Source: Clostridium prolinivorans | GTDB lineage: Bacteria > Bacillota > Clostridia > Clostridiales > Clostridiaceae | Direction of reading: 5' to 3' | DNA length: 64,000 nt | Assembly: GCF_004011155.1 (NCBI RefSeq) | Contig: NZ_RJWG01000007.1 | Coordinates: 53,746 to 117,745 of the forward strand | Shown: piece after piece, positions 17,384 to 26,816 of the stretch | How the letters are laid out: every line of letters starts with the position of its first letter | How positions within the stretch are numbered: position 1 is the stretch's first letter | The notes under the pieces: model-generated | The model's input: the letters and a program-made list of their open reading frames with translations, nothing else | Databases searched by the model: none | What the model was told of the DNA's origin: nothing | Program-made: the position numbers and the translations under genes

Positions 17384-18018
17384 TGGATTCAGTTTTAACT
17401 ATACTTATATCATTTATATTAGGTATTGCAATAAGCATAACCTACATGAAAACTTCAAATAAAGGAGCATATTCACAAAATTTTTCTTTAACACTTGTGA
17501 TAATACCAACAGTTATAGCTATTATAGTCCTTTTAATAGGAAGTAATATTGCAAGAGCATTTAGTTTAGCAGGAGCCTTTTCTATAATTAGATTTAGAAG
17601 TGCTCCTGGAGATCCTAAAGATATAGCATTTGTTTTATTTACTATGGCAGCAGGCTTTGCCTGTGGAGCAGGGGCTTATGGGTATGCAGTATTATTTACA
17701 GTTTTTCTTTGTACATTAATGTATATACTTAACTTAACAAACTTTGGATCAAGAAAGTTTTCACATAAGCTTTTAAAGATTACTATACCAGAAGATTTGG
17801 ATTATGAAGGAGCTTTTGATGATATATTTGCAGAATATACAACAGGGCATGAACTTATAAAAGTAAAAACAACAGATTTGGGAAGTTTATTTCAGCTTGT
17901 ATTTACTGTAACAATGGACAGTAGTAAGAGCCAAAAAGAATTTTTAGATGCATTAAGATGCAGAAATGGGAATTTAAATATTACTTTATCTATGAATGAA
18001 GATACAGCACAGTACTAA
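17323..18018 (+). CDS. DUF4956 integral membrane protein
   Basis: A 231-residue protein with three to four membrane helices (about residues 20-42, 54-78, 98-117 and 118-140). The signature segment around SLAGAFSIIRFRSAPGDPKDIAF is typical of DUF4956 proteins, and a cytoplasmic C-terminal domain of about 85 residues follows. The ATG has AAAGGAG 10 nt upstream, inside the end of the VTC gene, giving a 61-nt overlap. Function unknown; the partner VTC protein suggests they form a membrane complex. Confidence 0.82.
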   Translation: MFGSIFSSVSNSSISASIPLMDSVLTILISFILGIAISITYMKTSNKGAYSQNFSLTLVIIPTVIAIIVLLIGSNIARAFSLAGAFSIIRFRSAPGDPKDIAFVLFTMAAGFACGAGAYGYAVLFTVFLCTLMYILNLTNFGSRKFSHKLLKITIPEDLDYEGAFDDIFAEYTTGHELIKVKTTDLGSLFQLVFTVTMDSSKSQKEFLDALRCRNGNLNITLSMNEDTAQY

Positions 18019-18046
18019 AAGATAGAAATCTAAGGAGGTGTAATTT

Positions 18047-19063
18047 ATGACAATTTTAATTCCAGCTTATGAACCTAGCAAAAGATTTATTGATTTGATA
18101 TATAATTTAAGAGATATTTGTGATTATGATATTGTAGTTGTAGATGATGGAAGTGGAGAAAAATATAAATATATTTTTGATACTCTTTCAAATCTTGGTT
18201 GTACTGTACTAACTCATGAGCAAAATAAAGGTAAAGGAGCAGCATTAAAAACTGGTTTTAAATATATAAAAGAAACAAATGAATGTACTGGAATTGTTAC
18301 TGCTGACTGCGATGGACAGCATTTACCAAAAGATATTGTAAAAATTGCAGAAGCTATAAAAGATCATAATAACTCTATAATACTTGGGAGCAGAAAATTT
18401 GCAGGTAAAGTTCCAATTAAAAGCCGCTTTGGAAATAGCTTGACTAGAATTATATTTTCCTTTGCAAGCGGTGCTAAGGTTTATGATACTCAGACTGGTC
18501 TTAGAGGATTTTCTGTAAGTATGCTAAATTGGCTTTGTGAGATTTCAGGAGACAGATTTGAATATGAAATGAATATGCTTTTGGAGGCTGTACCAGAGGG
18601 CTACAGCTTTCATGAAATTGATATAGATACAGTATATTTGGAACAAAATAAATCTTCACATTTTCATACTTTAAAAGATTCTCTTAGAGTATACCTTCCT
18701 ATTATTAAATTCAGTGCATCTTCTCTTATGGCTGGAGTTATTGATTTCTTTCTTTTAGGTATAATACAACTTTTTACTTCAAATTTATTTTTGGCAGTAG
18801 CAGGAGCAAGAATATGTAGTGCAATATTTAATTATACAGTAAACAAATTTTTTGTATTTTCAAAGTTTAAGGGAGTTTCAGTAAAAACTTCTTTACCAAG
18901 ATATTTTATACTTGCAGCATTTATAATGTTTGCAAATTACGAGGTGATTAATATATATTACAGTATAATAGGCTTATCTTTATTTTTAGCTAAGATTTTT
19001 ACTGAAATAACAATATTTCTATTTAGCTACTGGTCTCAGAGAAAATTTGTTTTTGTTAAATAA
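18047..19063 (+). CDS. Family 2 glycosyltransferase fused to GtrA-like membrane domain
   Basis: Residues 1-215 form a GT-A glycosyltransferase of the dolichyl-phosphate-mannose synthase type: LIPAYEP, VVVDDGSGEK, NKGKGAALKTGF and the metal-binding TADCDGQH. Residues about 220-338 contain four membrane helices of the GtrA family, which flip or help move undecaprenyl-phosphate-linked sugars. The likely role is to load a sugar on undecaprenyl phosphate and present it for decoration of surface polymers. Ribosome binding site AAGGAGGTG. Last gene of the VTC operon, with a terminator 3 nt after its stop. Sugar unknown. Confidence 0.87.
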   Translation: MTILIPAYEPSKRFIDLIYNLRDICDYDIVVVDDGSGEKYKYIFDTLSNLGCTVLTHEQNKGKGAALKTGFKYIKETNECTGIVTADCDGQHLPKDIVKIAEAIKDHNNSIILGSRKFAGKVPIKSRFGNSLTRIIFSFASGAKVYDTQTGLRGFSVSMLNWLCEISGDRFEYEMNMLLEAVPEGYSFHEIDIDTVYLEQNKSSHFHTLKDSLRVYLPIIKFSASSLMAGVIDFFLLGIIQLFTSNLFLAVAGARICSAIFNYTVNKFFVFSKFKGVSVKTSLPRYFILAAFIMFANYEVINIYYSIIGLSLFLAKIFTEITIFLFSYWSQRKFVFVK

Positions 19064-19065
19064 TG

Positions 19066-19115
19066 AAAGTGCTGCTGAAGCTAGCTATTTAACTAGATTT
19101 AGCAGCACTTTTTCT
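19066..19115 (+). terminator. Terminator of the VTC operon
   Basis: AAAGTGCTGCT (19066-19076) pairs with AGCAGCACTTT (19101-19111), then T-rich sequence. Confidence 0.88.
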
Positions 19116-19181
19116 CATAATATAAAACAAGTTTTTGATTAATAATATTTAATATTTTTATCTTTAGACAATTATAAAATT

Positions 19182-20186
19182 TTATTTAAGAACATAAACT
19201 TTAACATATTTTACAGCCCATTTTAAAGCTTCAGATTTAGTATTAAAAAATACATCTATTTTATTTCCTTTAATGGCAGAACCACAATCTGCAGCAATAG
19301 CAAAGCCATAATTTTCAACATAAAGTTTTGTTCCATATGGTATAATATTTGGATCCACTGCAATAGTACTATATCCATTAGGATTTCTTACAGCCTTTCT
19401 GCCAGATGCTGTGTAGGCAGAAATAGCACCGCCTGTAGGAGAATAAGCAGTAGCTTTTGCGGTGAAAACATTTGTATAAGGGATGGCATTTCCACCTCTT
19501 GATATAGTAAGTGCTGGAAGAGCTCCTGCAACTATAATTTTATCTTGTGGTTTTTTTACTATAATTTCTTCTAAAATTTTTCTTGAAACTTCTTTGCCAT
19601 TTTCATATGTAACTTCAATATTCACCTTTTTTTCTCCAGGTTTACCTTCTTGAACAGTTTTTCTTACAGTATTAACTAAATTATTATCGGTTTTGATTAC
19701 AGTATTGAAATCTATATTTTTAGATTCAGATAAAGTTTTTACATCTACTCTTATTATTTCAATTTTCATATTTTTTTCAATTTTTGTATCTATTGGCGGA
19801 GTTATTTTATCTTTTTCTCTTAAAGCAATTCCTTCAGCTTTAAGCATAGAAGCTACATTTTCTTCAGCAGTTAAAATATTTAAATTTTTACCATCTGCCA
19901 AAAGATTAACATTAAAGGCGCGTTTTATATTGATTGTACTATTTTTAGATATTTTTGAATTTAAACTTGGCTTAACTTTATCTTTAGGGCCTAATACTAT
20001 GTTTTCTTCTTGTAAAACTTTATTAACAGTATTTTTAAAAGTTTTATATTGAGTCGATTTACCATCTATAACAATTGTAACTGTTTTAAAATTGCTATAT
20101 ATTACTGCCAAAAGTATAGCTATTACTAAGAGTGAAGCAGTAAACTTTTTTATATTAGCTTTAGTAAAATTAAAATTAAAACTAAT
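19182..20186 (-). CDS. YabE-like protein: DUF348 repeats, G5 domain and 3D (lytic) domain; likely ATT start
   Basis: An exported cell-wall protein of about 334 residues. After an N-terminal membrane anchor come two DUF348 repeats, a G5 domain and a C-terminal 3D domain with AKATAYSPTGG, SGRKAVRNPNG, IAVDPNIIPYGTKLYVENYG and ADCGSAIKGNKIDVFF (Asp catalytic triad, as in MltA/Rpf-like wall hydrolases). The first in-frame ATG/GTG/TTG is TTG 20111, which cuts the anchor and lacks a ribosome binding site. A perfect AAGGAGGAG (20201-20193) lies 4-8 nt before two ATT codons at 20189 and 20186, and no ATG/GTG/TTG exists up to the in-frame stop at 20240. I therefore propose an ATT start. Confidence 0.8.
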   Translation of the reverse strand: MSFNFNFTKANIKKFTASLLVIAILLAVIYSNFKTVTIVIDGKSTQYKTFKNTVNKVLQEENIVLGPKDKVKPSLNSKISKNSTINIKRAFNVNLLADGKNLNILTAEENVASMLKAEGIALREKDKITPPIDTKIEKNMKIEIIRVDVKTLSESKNIDFNTVIKTDNNLVNTVRKTVQEGKPGEKKVNIEVTYENGKEVSRKILEEIIVKKPQDKIIVAGALPALTISRGGNAIPYTNVFTAKATAYSPTGGAISAYTASGRKAVRNPNGYSTIAVDPNIIPYGTKLYVENYGFAIAADCGSAIKGNKIDVFFNTKSEALKWAVKYVKVYVLK

Positions 20187-20393
20187 AATGTTCTCCTCCT
20201 TCCATTTTATAGGTTCAAAATTAAATTCAAACTTATATTATGAGATAATTATAGTTATGCCTTCAGTAGTAAATATATGTAAATAATATAGTTTTTTTTT
20301 AAGTTTGTCAAATTTGAGGCTTAAATATGCTGCTTTTACAAAAAATATTATATAATATATAATAAGTATTAATTAAAACAAAGGGGGATAAAA

Positions 20394-21341
20394 ATGTCAA
20401 TAAAAAGTTTTTTAAAATACGTAGAAATTCAAACAAAAGTAGCTAGTGTTATACCTTTTATATTAGGAAGTGTATTTGCTTTTTATAGATATGAAAGTTT
20501 TAACATTTTAAATTGTATTATAATGTTTATATCTCTTATAACTTTTGATATGACTACAACAGCTATAAATAATTATATAGATTTTAAAAAAGCATATAAA
20601 AAAGAAGGATATGGATATGAATTCCATAATGCTATTGTTAGAGATGGAATAAAAGAAAAAACAGCATCAGCAATAATATATATACTTTTATCCATTGCTG
20701 TTATTTTTGGGATTTTACTTACAATAAAAACAAATGTTATTGTACTTTTAATAGGAATTATATCTTTTGCAGTAGGAATTTTTTATACATTTGGACCGCT
20801 TCCAATATCAAGAATGCCGCTAGGAGAAGCATTTTCAGGCTTTTTTATGGGATTTATAATAATGTTTTTATCAATATTTATTCACATAGCAGATAAAAAT
20901 TTAGTGTCATTAACTTATATAAATAATATATTAAGTCTTAATATAAATATAAAAGAAGTATTTTTTTTATTTTTACTTGCAATACCTGAAATGGGTGGAA
21001 TTGCTAACATAATGCTTGCTAATAATATTTGTGATATAGAAGATGATGTATTAAATAAAAGATTTACACTACCTTACTACATAGGCAAAAAGAGTGCACT
21101 TAAATTGTTTGAAATATTTTACTATATAGGTTTTATAGATATAATAATTTTAGTTTTATTAGAAATTGATCCTATTTGGTCTTTAATTACTTTATTTGCT
21201 TTTATTCCAGTTTTTAAAAATATAAAAATATTTAAAGCAAATCCTTCTAAAAAAGATACTTTTGCCTTGGCAGTTAAAAATTTTGTTATTATGAACACAT
21301 TACATATTTTAACAATAGTATTGGGTTTAATCTTTAAATAA
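20394..21341 (+). CDS. UbiA-family prenyltransferase, MenA-like
   Basis: A 315-residue polytopic membrane protein (eight to nine helices). The first Asp-rich region is NNYIDFKKAYKKE (around residue 62) and the second is NNICDIEDDVLNKR (around residue 210), the Mg-diphosphate sites of aromatic prenyltransferases. YTFGPLPISRMPLGE is close to MenA proteins (1,4-dihydroxy-2-naphthoate polyprenyltransferase). Other men genes are not in the window and most clostridia lack menaquinone, so the acceptor is open. Ribosome binding site AAAGGGGG. Confidence 0.8.
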   Translation: MSIKSFLKYVEIQTKVASVIPFILGSVFAFYRYESFNILNCIIMFISLITFDMTTTAINNYIDFKKAYKKEGYGYEFHNAIVRDGIKEKTASAIIYILLSIAVIFGILLTIKTNVIVLLIGIISFAVGIFYTFGPLPISRMPLGEAFSGFFMGFIIMFLSIFIHIADKNLVSLTYINNILSLNINIKEVFFLFLLAIPEMGGIANIMLANNICDIEDDVLNKRFTLPYYIGKKSALKLFEIFYYIGFIDIIILVLLEIDPIWSLITLFAFIPVFKNIKIFKANPSKKDTFALAVKNFVIMNTLHILTIVLGLIFK

Positions 21342-21415
21342 ATAATATTCTCTTGTATATATTGAAATACTATATTATAATAAAATAATTGATATTGAAA
21401 GAGGGATTATAATTC

Positions 21416-22996
21416 ATGGAAAATAAACAAAATGTTAAATTTAGTGATTTAGGTTTAAATGAAAAAGTTATAAAAGCAATAGATGATATGGGGTTTGAAG
21501 AACCTTCAAGAATACAAGCTGAAATTATACCAGTTTTGCTTCAGGGCTTTGATGCTATAGGTCAAGCGCAAACTGGTACAGGGAAAACTCTTGCTTTTGG
21601 AGCTCCTATATTAAGTAAGTTCGAAAAAAAAGAAAATAATATTTATGCTATTATACTTGCTCCAACAAGAGAATTAGCAATACAAGTTAATGATGAACTT
21701 GTGCGTTTAGCTAAATATATAAAAGTAAAGACACTTCCTGTATATGGAGGTCAACCAATAGAAAGACAGATAAGAGCTTTAAAAAATGGCATAGATATCA
21801 TAGTAGGTACTCCAGGAAGAGTTTTAGACTTAATAAGAAGGAATATAATAGATTTAAGTTCAATAAAATTTTTGGTACTTGATGAAGCTGATGAAATGCT
21901 TGATATGGGCTTTATAGATGATATAGAAGAAATAATAAAAAATGCAAATAAAGATAGACAGACTATGCTTTTTTCAGCCACTATGCCTGATGAAATAAAA
22001 AAACTTTCAAAAAGATATATGAAAGACGATAGAAAACATATATCTATAGTTAAAAATACTATGACAGTGTCTACTGTAAGTCAATATTACTATGAAGTTA
22101 AGCAAAATAATAGATTTGAATCTTTTTGTAGAATACTTGATGTAGAAGAACCATCTTCAGCTATAATATTTTGTAAAACTAAAAAAGGCGTAGATGAATT
22201 AGTTGAAGCTATGCAAACTAGAGGTTATAGTGTAGAAGGAATGCATGGAGATATGAGTCAAAATCAAAGGCTTAATACGTTGAAAAAATTTAAAGAAGGA
22301 AACCTTGAATTTTTAGTTGCCACAGATGTTGCGGCAAGAGGTATAGATGTTGAAAATGTAACTCATGTAATAAATTATGATTTACCTCAAGATATTGAAT
22401 CTTACGTTCATAGAATAGGAAGAACAGGGAGAGCCAAAAAGGAAGGAATAGCATATTCATTAGTTACCCCAAGAGAATATATGACTTTAAAGCAAATAGA
22501 AAAAGTTACAAAGAGTAAGATAAAGAGGAAAGAAATACCAACAATTGATGATATATTTCAAGCTAAATTTAGAAATATTTTAGATAGAATTAAAGAAACT
22601 TTAGAAGAAGATGAATATAAAAGATTTGTACCTTTAGCAACAGAACTTGATGATGACTATAATCTTGTAGATGTAGCAGCAGCACTTATGAATATACTTT
22701 ATAATAAAGAAATTTCTTATGAATATACAGAAAATAACATAAGTGTTGAAACAGGTTTTATAAGGCTGTTTTTAACAGTAGGAAGAATTGATAAAATTAA
22801 TCCTAAATCAATTTTACAGTTTTTTAATGAAAATGCTGGAATTAACAAAGAAGATATAGGAAATATAGATATTTTTGAAAAATTTACTTTTGTTGATGTT
22901 AACGAGAGGGCTGTAGATATTATAATTAAAAAATGTAATGGTAAAAAAATTTCAGGAAGAAAAGTTAATGTTGAAATTTCAAGACCTAAAAAGTAA
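21416..22996 (+). CDS. dbpA: DEAD-box RNA helicase with DbpA RNA-binding domain
   Basis: A 526-residue ATP-dependent RNA helicase. The Q motif GFEEPSRIQ, Walker A AQTGTGKT, PTRELA, DEAD (VLDEADEML), SAT and HRIGRTGR form the two RecA domains to about residue 370. The C-terminus (about 450-526) is a DbpA/YxiN-type RNA-binding domain, which in relatives recognises hairpin 92 of 23S rRNA during 50S assembly. Ribosome binding site GAAAGAGGG. Single-gene unit ended by a terminator 17 nt downstream. Confidence 0.92.
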   Translation: MENKQNVKFSDLGLNEKVIKAIDDMGFEEPSRIQAEIIPVLLQGFDAIGQAQTGTGKTLAFGAPILSKFEKKENNIYAIILAPTRELAIQVNDELVRLAKYIKVKTLPVYGGQPIERQIRALKNGIDIIVGTPGRVLDLIRRNIIDLSSIKFLVLDEADEMLDMGFIDDIEEIIKNANKDRQTMLFSATMPDEIKKLSKRYMKDDRKHISIVKNTMTVSTVSQYYYEVKQNNRFESFCRILDVEEPSSAIIFCKTKKGVDELVEAMQTRGYSVEGMHGDMSQNQRLNTLKKFKEGNLEFLVATDVAARGIDVENVTHVINYDLPQDIESYVHRIGRTGRAKKEGIAYSLVTPREYMTLKQIEKVTKSKIKRKEIPTIDDIFQAKFRNILDRIKETLEEDEYKRFVPLATELDDDYNLVDVAAALMNILYNKEISYEYTENNISVETGFIRLFLTVGRIDKINPKSILQFFNENAGINKEDIGNIDIFEKFTFVDVNERAVDIIIKKCNGKKISGRKVNVEISRPKK

Positions 22997-23012
22997 AATA
23001 AATATAATATAT

Positions 23013-23049
23013 AAAGAGGGAATTCTAAAAAATAGATATCCCTCTTTTG
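23013..23049 (+). terminator. Terminator after dbpA
   Basis: AAAGAGGGA (23013-23021) pairs with TCCCTCTTT (23039-23047), followed by T. Confidence 0.8.
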
Positions 23050-23087
23050 CATTATATTAAAAAATATCATATATTTTGGAGGCAGAT

Positions 23088-24146
23088 ATGATAAAACTTA
23101 CAGAACAAATAGCTCAAGATATAGTGGATAAAATGATGGATGTTATACCATATAATGTAAATATAATGAACAGTGAGGGAAGAATAATAGGAAGTGGAGA
23201 TAAAAGCAGAATAGGAGAAATTCATGAAGGAGCAATAGAAGCTATTGATAAAGATAAACTTATAGCTGTATATGAAGCTAAAGGAGGAGCTAAACCAGGA
23301 GTAAATATGCCTATACATTTTAATAATAAAGTAATGGGGGTTATAGGTATAAGTGGAGATCCTGCCTTGGTTGAAGCTTTTGCATCTATAGTTAAAGTTA
23401 CTGCTGAACTTTTAATAAACCAAGCTTATGTATTAAACGAGCAAAAAGCAAGAGAGCAGGTTAAGGAAGGATTTTTATATCAGTGGGCATATTTAAGAGA
23501 AGACTATGATGATGATTTTTTACATAAAGCTCTTACATTAAATATTGATTTAAAAATAGAACGTATAGCTGTGGTTATAAAAGACAGCAGTGAAAAAAAT
23601 ATTTTAGATAAAATATCTAGATACCTTCAAGAAGGAGAATATACAATAAAGTTAAATCGTGAAAATATATTAATTTTTATGAAAGTTGATTACAAAATAA
23701 ATAAAAGAATTAATACTATATTTGATGAACTAAAAAAGCCTGTAAAAATTGGAGTAGGATATGATAGAAAAATAATGGCAAAATCTATGCAAGAAGCTAT
23801 AACTGCTATGGAAATTATGGAAAAACTTAGAATAAATAAAGATATATGCTATTACAAAGAAATTTCTTTTATAGATATATTATCTAAAAGTATAGAAAAA
23901 AATAAATTAGAATACATAGTAGAAAAATTAGAAAAAGAATCTAAAGGATTAGATTTAATAGAAACACTTACTACATATGTTATTCTTAATGGAGAAGTAA
24001 ATCATGTTTCAGAAGCACTTCATATACATAGGAATAGTTTAAACTATAGATTAAAGAAAATAGAAGATATAACAGGTAAAAATCCTAGAAATTTAACTGA
24101 ACTTTTAGAACTCTTTACAGCCTGCATACTCCATAAATTAAAATAA
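23088..24146 (+). CDS. CdaR-type sugar-diacid transcriptional regulator
   Basis: A 352-residue regulator. The N-terminal half is a putative diacid-recognition domain (PF05651; LTEQIAQDIVDKMM, NIMNSEGRIIGSGD, ...AKPGVNMPIHF). The C-terminus is a PucR-type helix-turn-helix with HIHRNSLNYRLKKIEDITGKN. E. coli CdaR activates glucarate/glycerate genes; here the next two genes are a GntP permease and a glycerate kinase, so it very likely controls glycerate use. ATG 23088 is chosen because TGGAGG lies 6 nt upstream; an upstream GTG at 23076 lacks this. Confidence 0.87.
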   Translation: MIKLTEQIAQDIVDKMMDVIPYNVNIMNSEGRIIGSGDKSRIGEIHEGAIEAIDKDKLIAVYEAKGGAKPGVNMPIHFNNKVMGVIGISGDPALVEAFASIVKVTAELLINQAYVLNEQKAREQVKEGFLYQWAYLREDYDDDFLHKALTLNIDLKIERIAVVIKDSSEKNILDKISRYLQEGEYTIKLNRENILIFMKVDYKINKRINTIFDELKKPVKIGVGYDRKIMAKSMQEAITAMEIMEKLRINKDICYYKEISFIDILSKSIEKNKLEYIVEKLEKESKGLDLIETLTTYVILNGEVNHVSEALHIHRNSLNYRLKKIEDITGKNPRNLTELLELFTACILHKLK

Positions 24147-24287
24147 ATTGTGCAAAGGAACAAAAAACATACCAAAAATATTAAACCTTTGGATGATGAA
24201 ATAGGTTACAAAAATATCTATAATTTAAATCGTAATCGTAATCATACTGTTTTATTACAGATGAAATAAAGAGGAGGTAAGTTTTAT

Positions 24288-25544
24288 ATGCAGGTTACAG
24301 TTACAGCTTTAGGAGCAATAATAGGATTAATAGTAGCAATTGTGTTAATTATTAAAAAGGTTCATCCAGTATATGGATTAATACTTGGAGCAATTATTGG
24401 AGGAATAGTTGGAGGAGCTGGAGTTTCAGGAACTGTTACTTTGATGTTAGATGGTGCCAAAGGAATTATTACAGCAGTACTTAGAATATTAACTGCTGGT
24501 GTGCTTGCTGGAGTTCTTATTGAATCAGGTGCTGCAGGAAAAATTGCTGAAACGATAGTAAACAAACTTGGAGAATCTAATTCACTTATAGCATTAGCTA
24601 TAGCAACTATGGTTTTAACAACAGTAGGAGTATTTATAGATGTAGCAGTTATAACAGTTGCACCAATAGCAATGGCTATTGCTAAAAAAGCTAATTTAAC
24701 TAAAACTGGAATACTTATTGCTATGATAGGAGGAGGTAAGGCAGGAAACATAATGTCTCCAAATCCCAATGCTATAGCAGCATCAGATAGTTTTAAAATT
24801 CCATTAACTTCAGTTATGGCAGCAGGAATTATACCTGGAATTGCAGGAATTATAGTGACTTGTATAATAGCTAAAAAACTAGCTAGAAAAGGTTCAAAAG
24901 TAGAAATTAGTGAAGTTGAAATAAATATTGAAGAAAAACCAGGATTTTTAGGAGCCATAGTGGGGCCATTAGTAGCAATTTTATTATTAGCATTAAGACC
25001 ATTATTTAATATAAGTATAGATCCTCTTATAGCACTTCCGGTAGGTGGAATAATTGGAGCTTTAGCTATGGGTAAAATAAAAAACATAAACAAATATGCA
25101 ACTGCAGGTTTAGCTAGAATGAGTGGGGTAGCTATATTACTTCTTGGTACTGGAGCAATTGCAGGAATAATATCAAATTCAGGATTAAAGGATGTTATTA
25201 TAAATGGATTAAATACTTTAGGACTTCCAGCTTTTGCATTAGCACCAATAGCAGGTATATTAATGTCAGGAGCTACAGCATCAACAACCTCAGGTACAGC
25301 GGTTGGAAGTCAAGTATTTGGACCAACATTACTTGATTTAGGAGTTAAGCCATTATCAGCTGCAGCGATGATTCATTCAGGAGCTACAGTACTTGACCAT
25401 TTACCACATGGAAGTTTTTTTCATGCAACTGGTGGGAGCGTATTTATGGATATGAAAGAAAGATTAAAGCTTATACCTTATGAATCTTTAATAGGATTAT
25501 CCATGACAATAATTTCAACAATAATATATGGATTATTAAAATAA
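24288..25544 (+). CDS. GntP-family permease, probable glycerate/gluconate uptake
   Basis: A 418-residue membrane protein with about 12 hydrophobic helices. GntP/citrate-type features include GGGKAGNIMSPNPNAIAA and GATASTTSGTAVGSQVFGPTL, plus HSGATVLDHLPHGSFFHATGG near the C-terminus. The family imports gluconate and other hydroxy-acids by proton symport. Directly upstream of a glycerate kinase and downstream of a CdaR regulator, so glycerate is the best guess. Ribosome binding site AGAGGAGGTAAG. The 141-nt gap before it contains a CGTAAT repeat at 24232-24243 but no clear operator. Confidence 0.85.
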   Translation: MQVTVTALGAIIGLIVAIVLIIKKVHPVYGLILGAIIGGIVGGAGVSGTVTLMLDGAKGIITAVLRILTAGVLAGVLIESGAAGKIAETIVNKLGESNSLIALAIATMVLTTVGVFIDVAVITVAPIAMAIAKKANLTKTGILIAMIGGGKAGNIMSPNPNAIAASDSFKIPLTSVMAAGIIPGIAGIIVTCIIAKKLARKGSKVEISEVEINIEEKPGFLGAIVGPLVAILLLALRPLFNISIDPLIALPVGGIIGALAMGKIKNINKYATAGLARMSGVAILLLGTGAIAGIISNSGLKDVIINGLNTLGLPAFALAPIAGILMSGATASTTSGTAVGSQVFGPTLLDLGVKPLSAAAMIHSGATVLDHLPHGSFFHATGGSVFMDMKERLKLIPYESLIGLSMTIISTIIYGLLK

Positions 25545-25590
25545 ATATATAAGCTTATTTTTTACAGGCATATTGAAAGGAGACAGAATT

Positions 25591-26739
25591 ATGAAATTTG
25601 TTTTGGCCCCAGATTCGTTTAAAGAAAGTATGAGTGCTAAAGAAGCAGCAGAAGCTATGAAAAAAGGAATAAAAAAAGTAATACCTGATGCTGAATGCGT
25701 ATTAGTTCCAATGGCTGATGGCGGAGAAGGAACTGTTCAATCTTTAGTTGATGCTACAAATGGCGAAATAATAGAAACAATAGTTACAGGACCTTTAGGT
25801 AATAAAGTTAAAGCTATGTTTGGAATTTTAGGGGATAGAGAAACTGCTGTAATAGAAATGGCAAGCGCAAGTGGAATTCATCTGTTAAAAAAAGAAGAAA
25901 GAAATCCTCTTTTAACTACAACATATGGCACAGGAGAACTTATAAAAGCAGCACTTGATAAAAATGTAAAAAGAATTCTTATAGGAATAGGTGGGAGTTC
26001 TACAAATGATGGCGGAGCAGGAATGATACAAGCTCTTGGAGCAAAGCTTTTAGATAAAGAAGGAAATGAAATTGAATTTGGAGGAGGAGCATTAGAAAAA
26101 CTTTACAAAATAGATTTATCTGGATTAGATAAAAGACTTGAAAATGTTATTATAGAAGCAGCTTGTGATGTAACTAATCCTCTAACTGGTAAAGAAGGAG
26201 CTTCATATGTTTTTGGTCCTCAAAAAGGAGCAACTCCTGAAATGATAGAAAAGCTTGATAAAAATCTTGCTCACTATGCAGAAATAATAAGAAAAGATTT
26301 AGGTAAAGATATAGAAAACATTCCTGGAGCTGGTGCTGCAGGAGGTTTAGGAGCAGGACTTATGGCATTTTTAAATGCAGAGCTTAAAAGAGGTGTAGAA
26401 CTTGTTATAAAATATACAAATCTTGAAGAAAAAATAAAAGAAGCAAATTATGTATTTACAGGAGAAGGAAGTATAGACCACCAAACTATATTTGGTAAGA
26501 CTCCTTACGGTGTATCAATGACAGCGCAAAAATTAGGAATTCCAGTAATAGCTTTTGCAGGCAGAATTGGAGATGGAATAGAAGTGCTTTATGATAAAGG
26601 CATAAATTCAATAATAGGTATAATGCCCGGAGCTTCCTCTATAGAAGATGCTTTAAAGCAAGGCAGTGAAAACTTAGAAAGAGCTGCTGAAAATATAGCT
26701 AGAATACTAATTATAAATAATAAAAATTGTATAAATTAA
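25591..26739 (+). CDS. Glycerate kinase (GlxK/GarK family)
   Basis: Phosphorylates D-glycerate, in this family to 2-phosphoglycerate, feeding glycolysis. The 382-residue protein carries LAPDSFKESMSAKEAA at the start, PMADGGEGTVQSLV, GIGGSSTNDGGAG, GAGAAGGLGAGL and FTGEGSIDHQT, all standard for type I/II glycerate kinases. ATG 25591 has AAAGGAG 8 nt upstream; an in-frame start at 25573 precedes the ribosome binding site. It completes the regulator-permease-kinase set. Confidence 0.93.
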   Translation: MKFVLAPDSFKESMSAKEAAEAMKKGIKKVIPDAECVLVPMADGGEGTVQSLVDATNGEIIETIVTGPLGNKVKAMFGILGDRETAVIEMASASGIHLLKKEERNPLLTTTYGTGELIKAALDKNVKRILIGIGGSSTNDGGAGMIQALGAKLLDKEGNEIEFGGGALEKLYKIDLSGLDKRLENVIIEAACDVTNPLTGKEGASYVFGPQKGATPEMIEKLDKNLAHYAEIIRKDLGKDIENIPGAGAAGGLGAGLMAFLNAELKRGVELVIKYTNLEEKIKEANYVFTGEGSIDHQTIFGKTPYGVSMTAQKLGIPVIAFAGRIGDGIEVLYDKGINSIIGIMPGASSIEDALKQGSENLERAAENIARILIINNKNCIN

Positions 26740-26816
26740 AGATTTTAAAAATTAAAAGTATTAAAAAGCTTAAAATATATTAAAAATAAATAAATAAATG
26801 TTCATATATAAATTAT

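Noticed and set aside
19693..20286. Two plus-strand open frames opposite the YabE-like gene and its start
   Set aside because: They overlap conserved G5/DUF348 coding sequence and the ribosome binding site region of the minus-strand gene and have no initiation signals of their own.
22717..23318. Minus-strand open frames across the dbpA end and the cdaR start
   Set aside because: Composition is Phe/Ile/Ser/Tyr-rich as expected from the reverse of AT-rich coding DNA; no ribosome binding site and they cross a clear terminator.
24362..25093. 243-codon open frame antisense to the GntP permease gene
   Set aside because: Mirror of a hydrophobic, low-stop gene; composition (Ile/Pro/Ala-rich), no ribosome binding site and full overlap with a clear family member.
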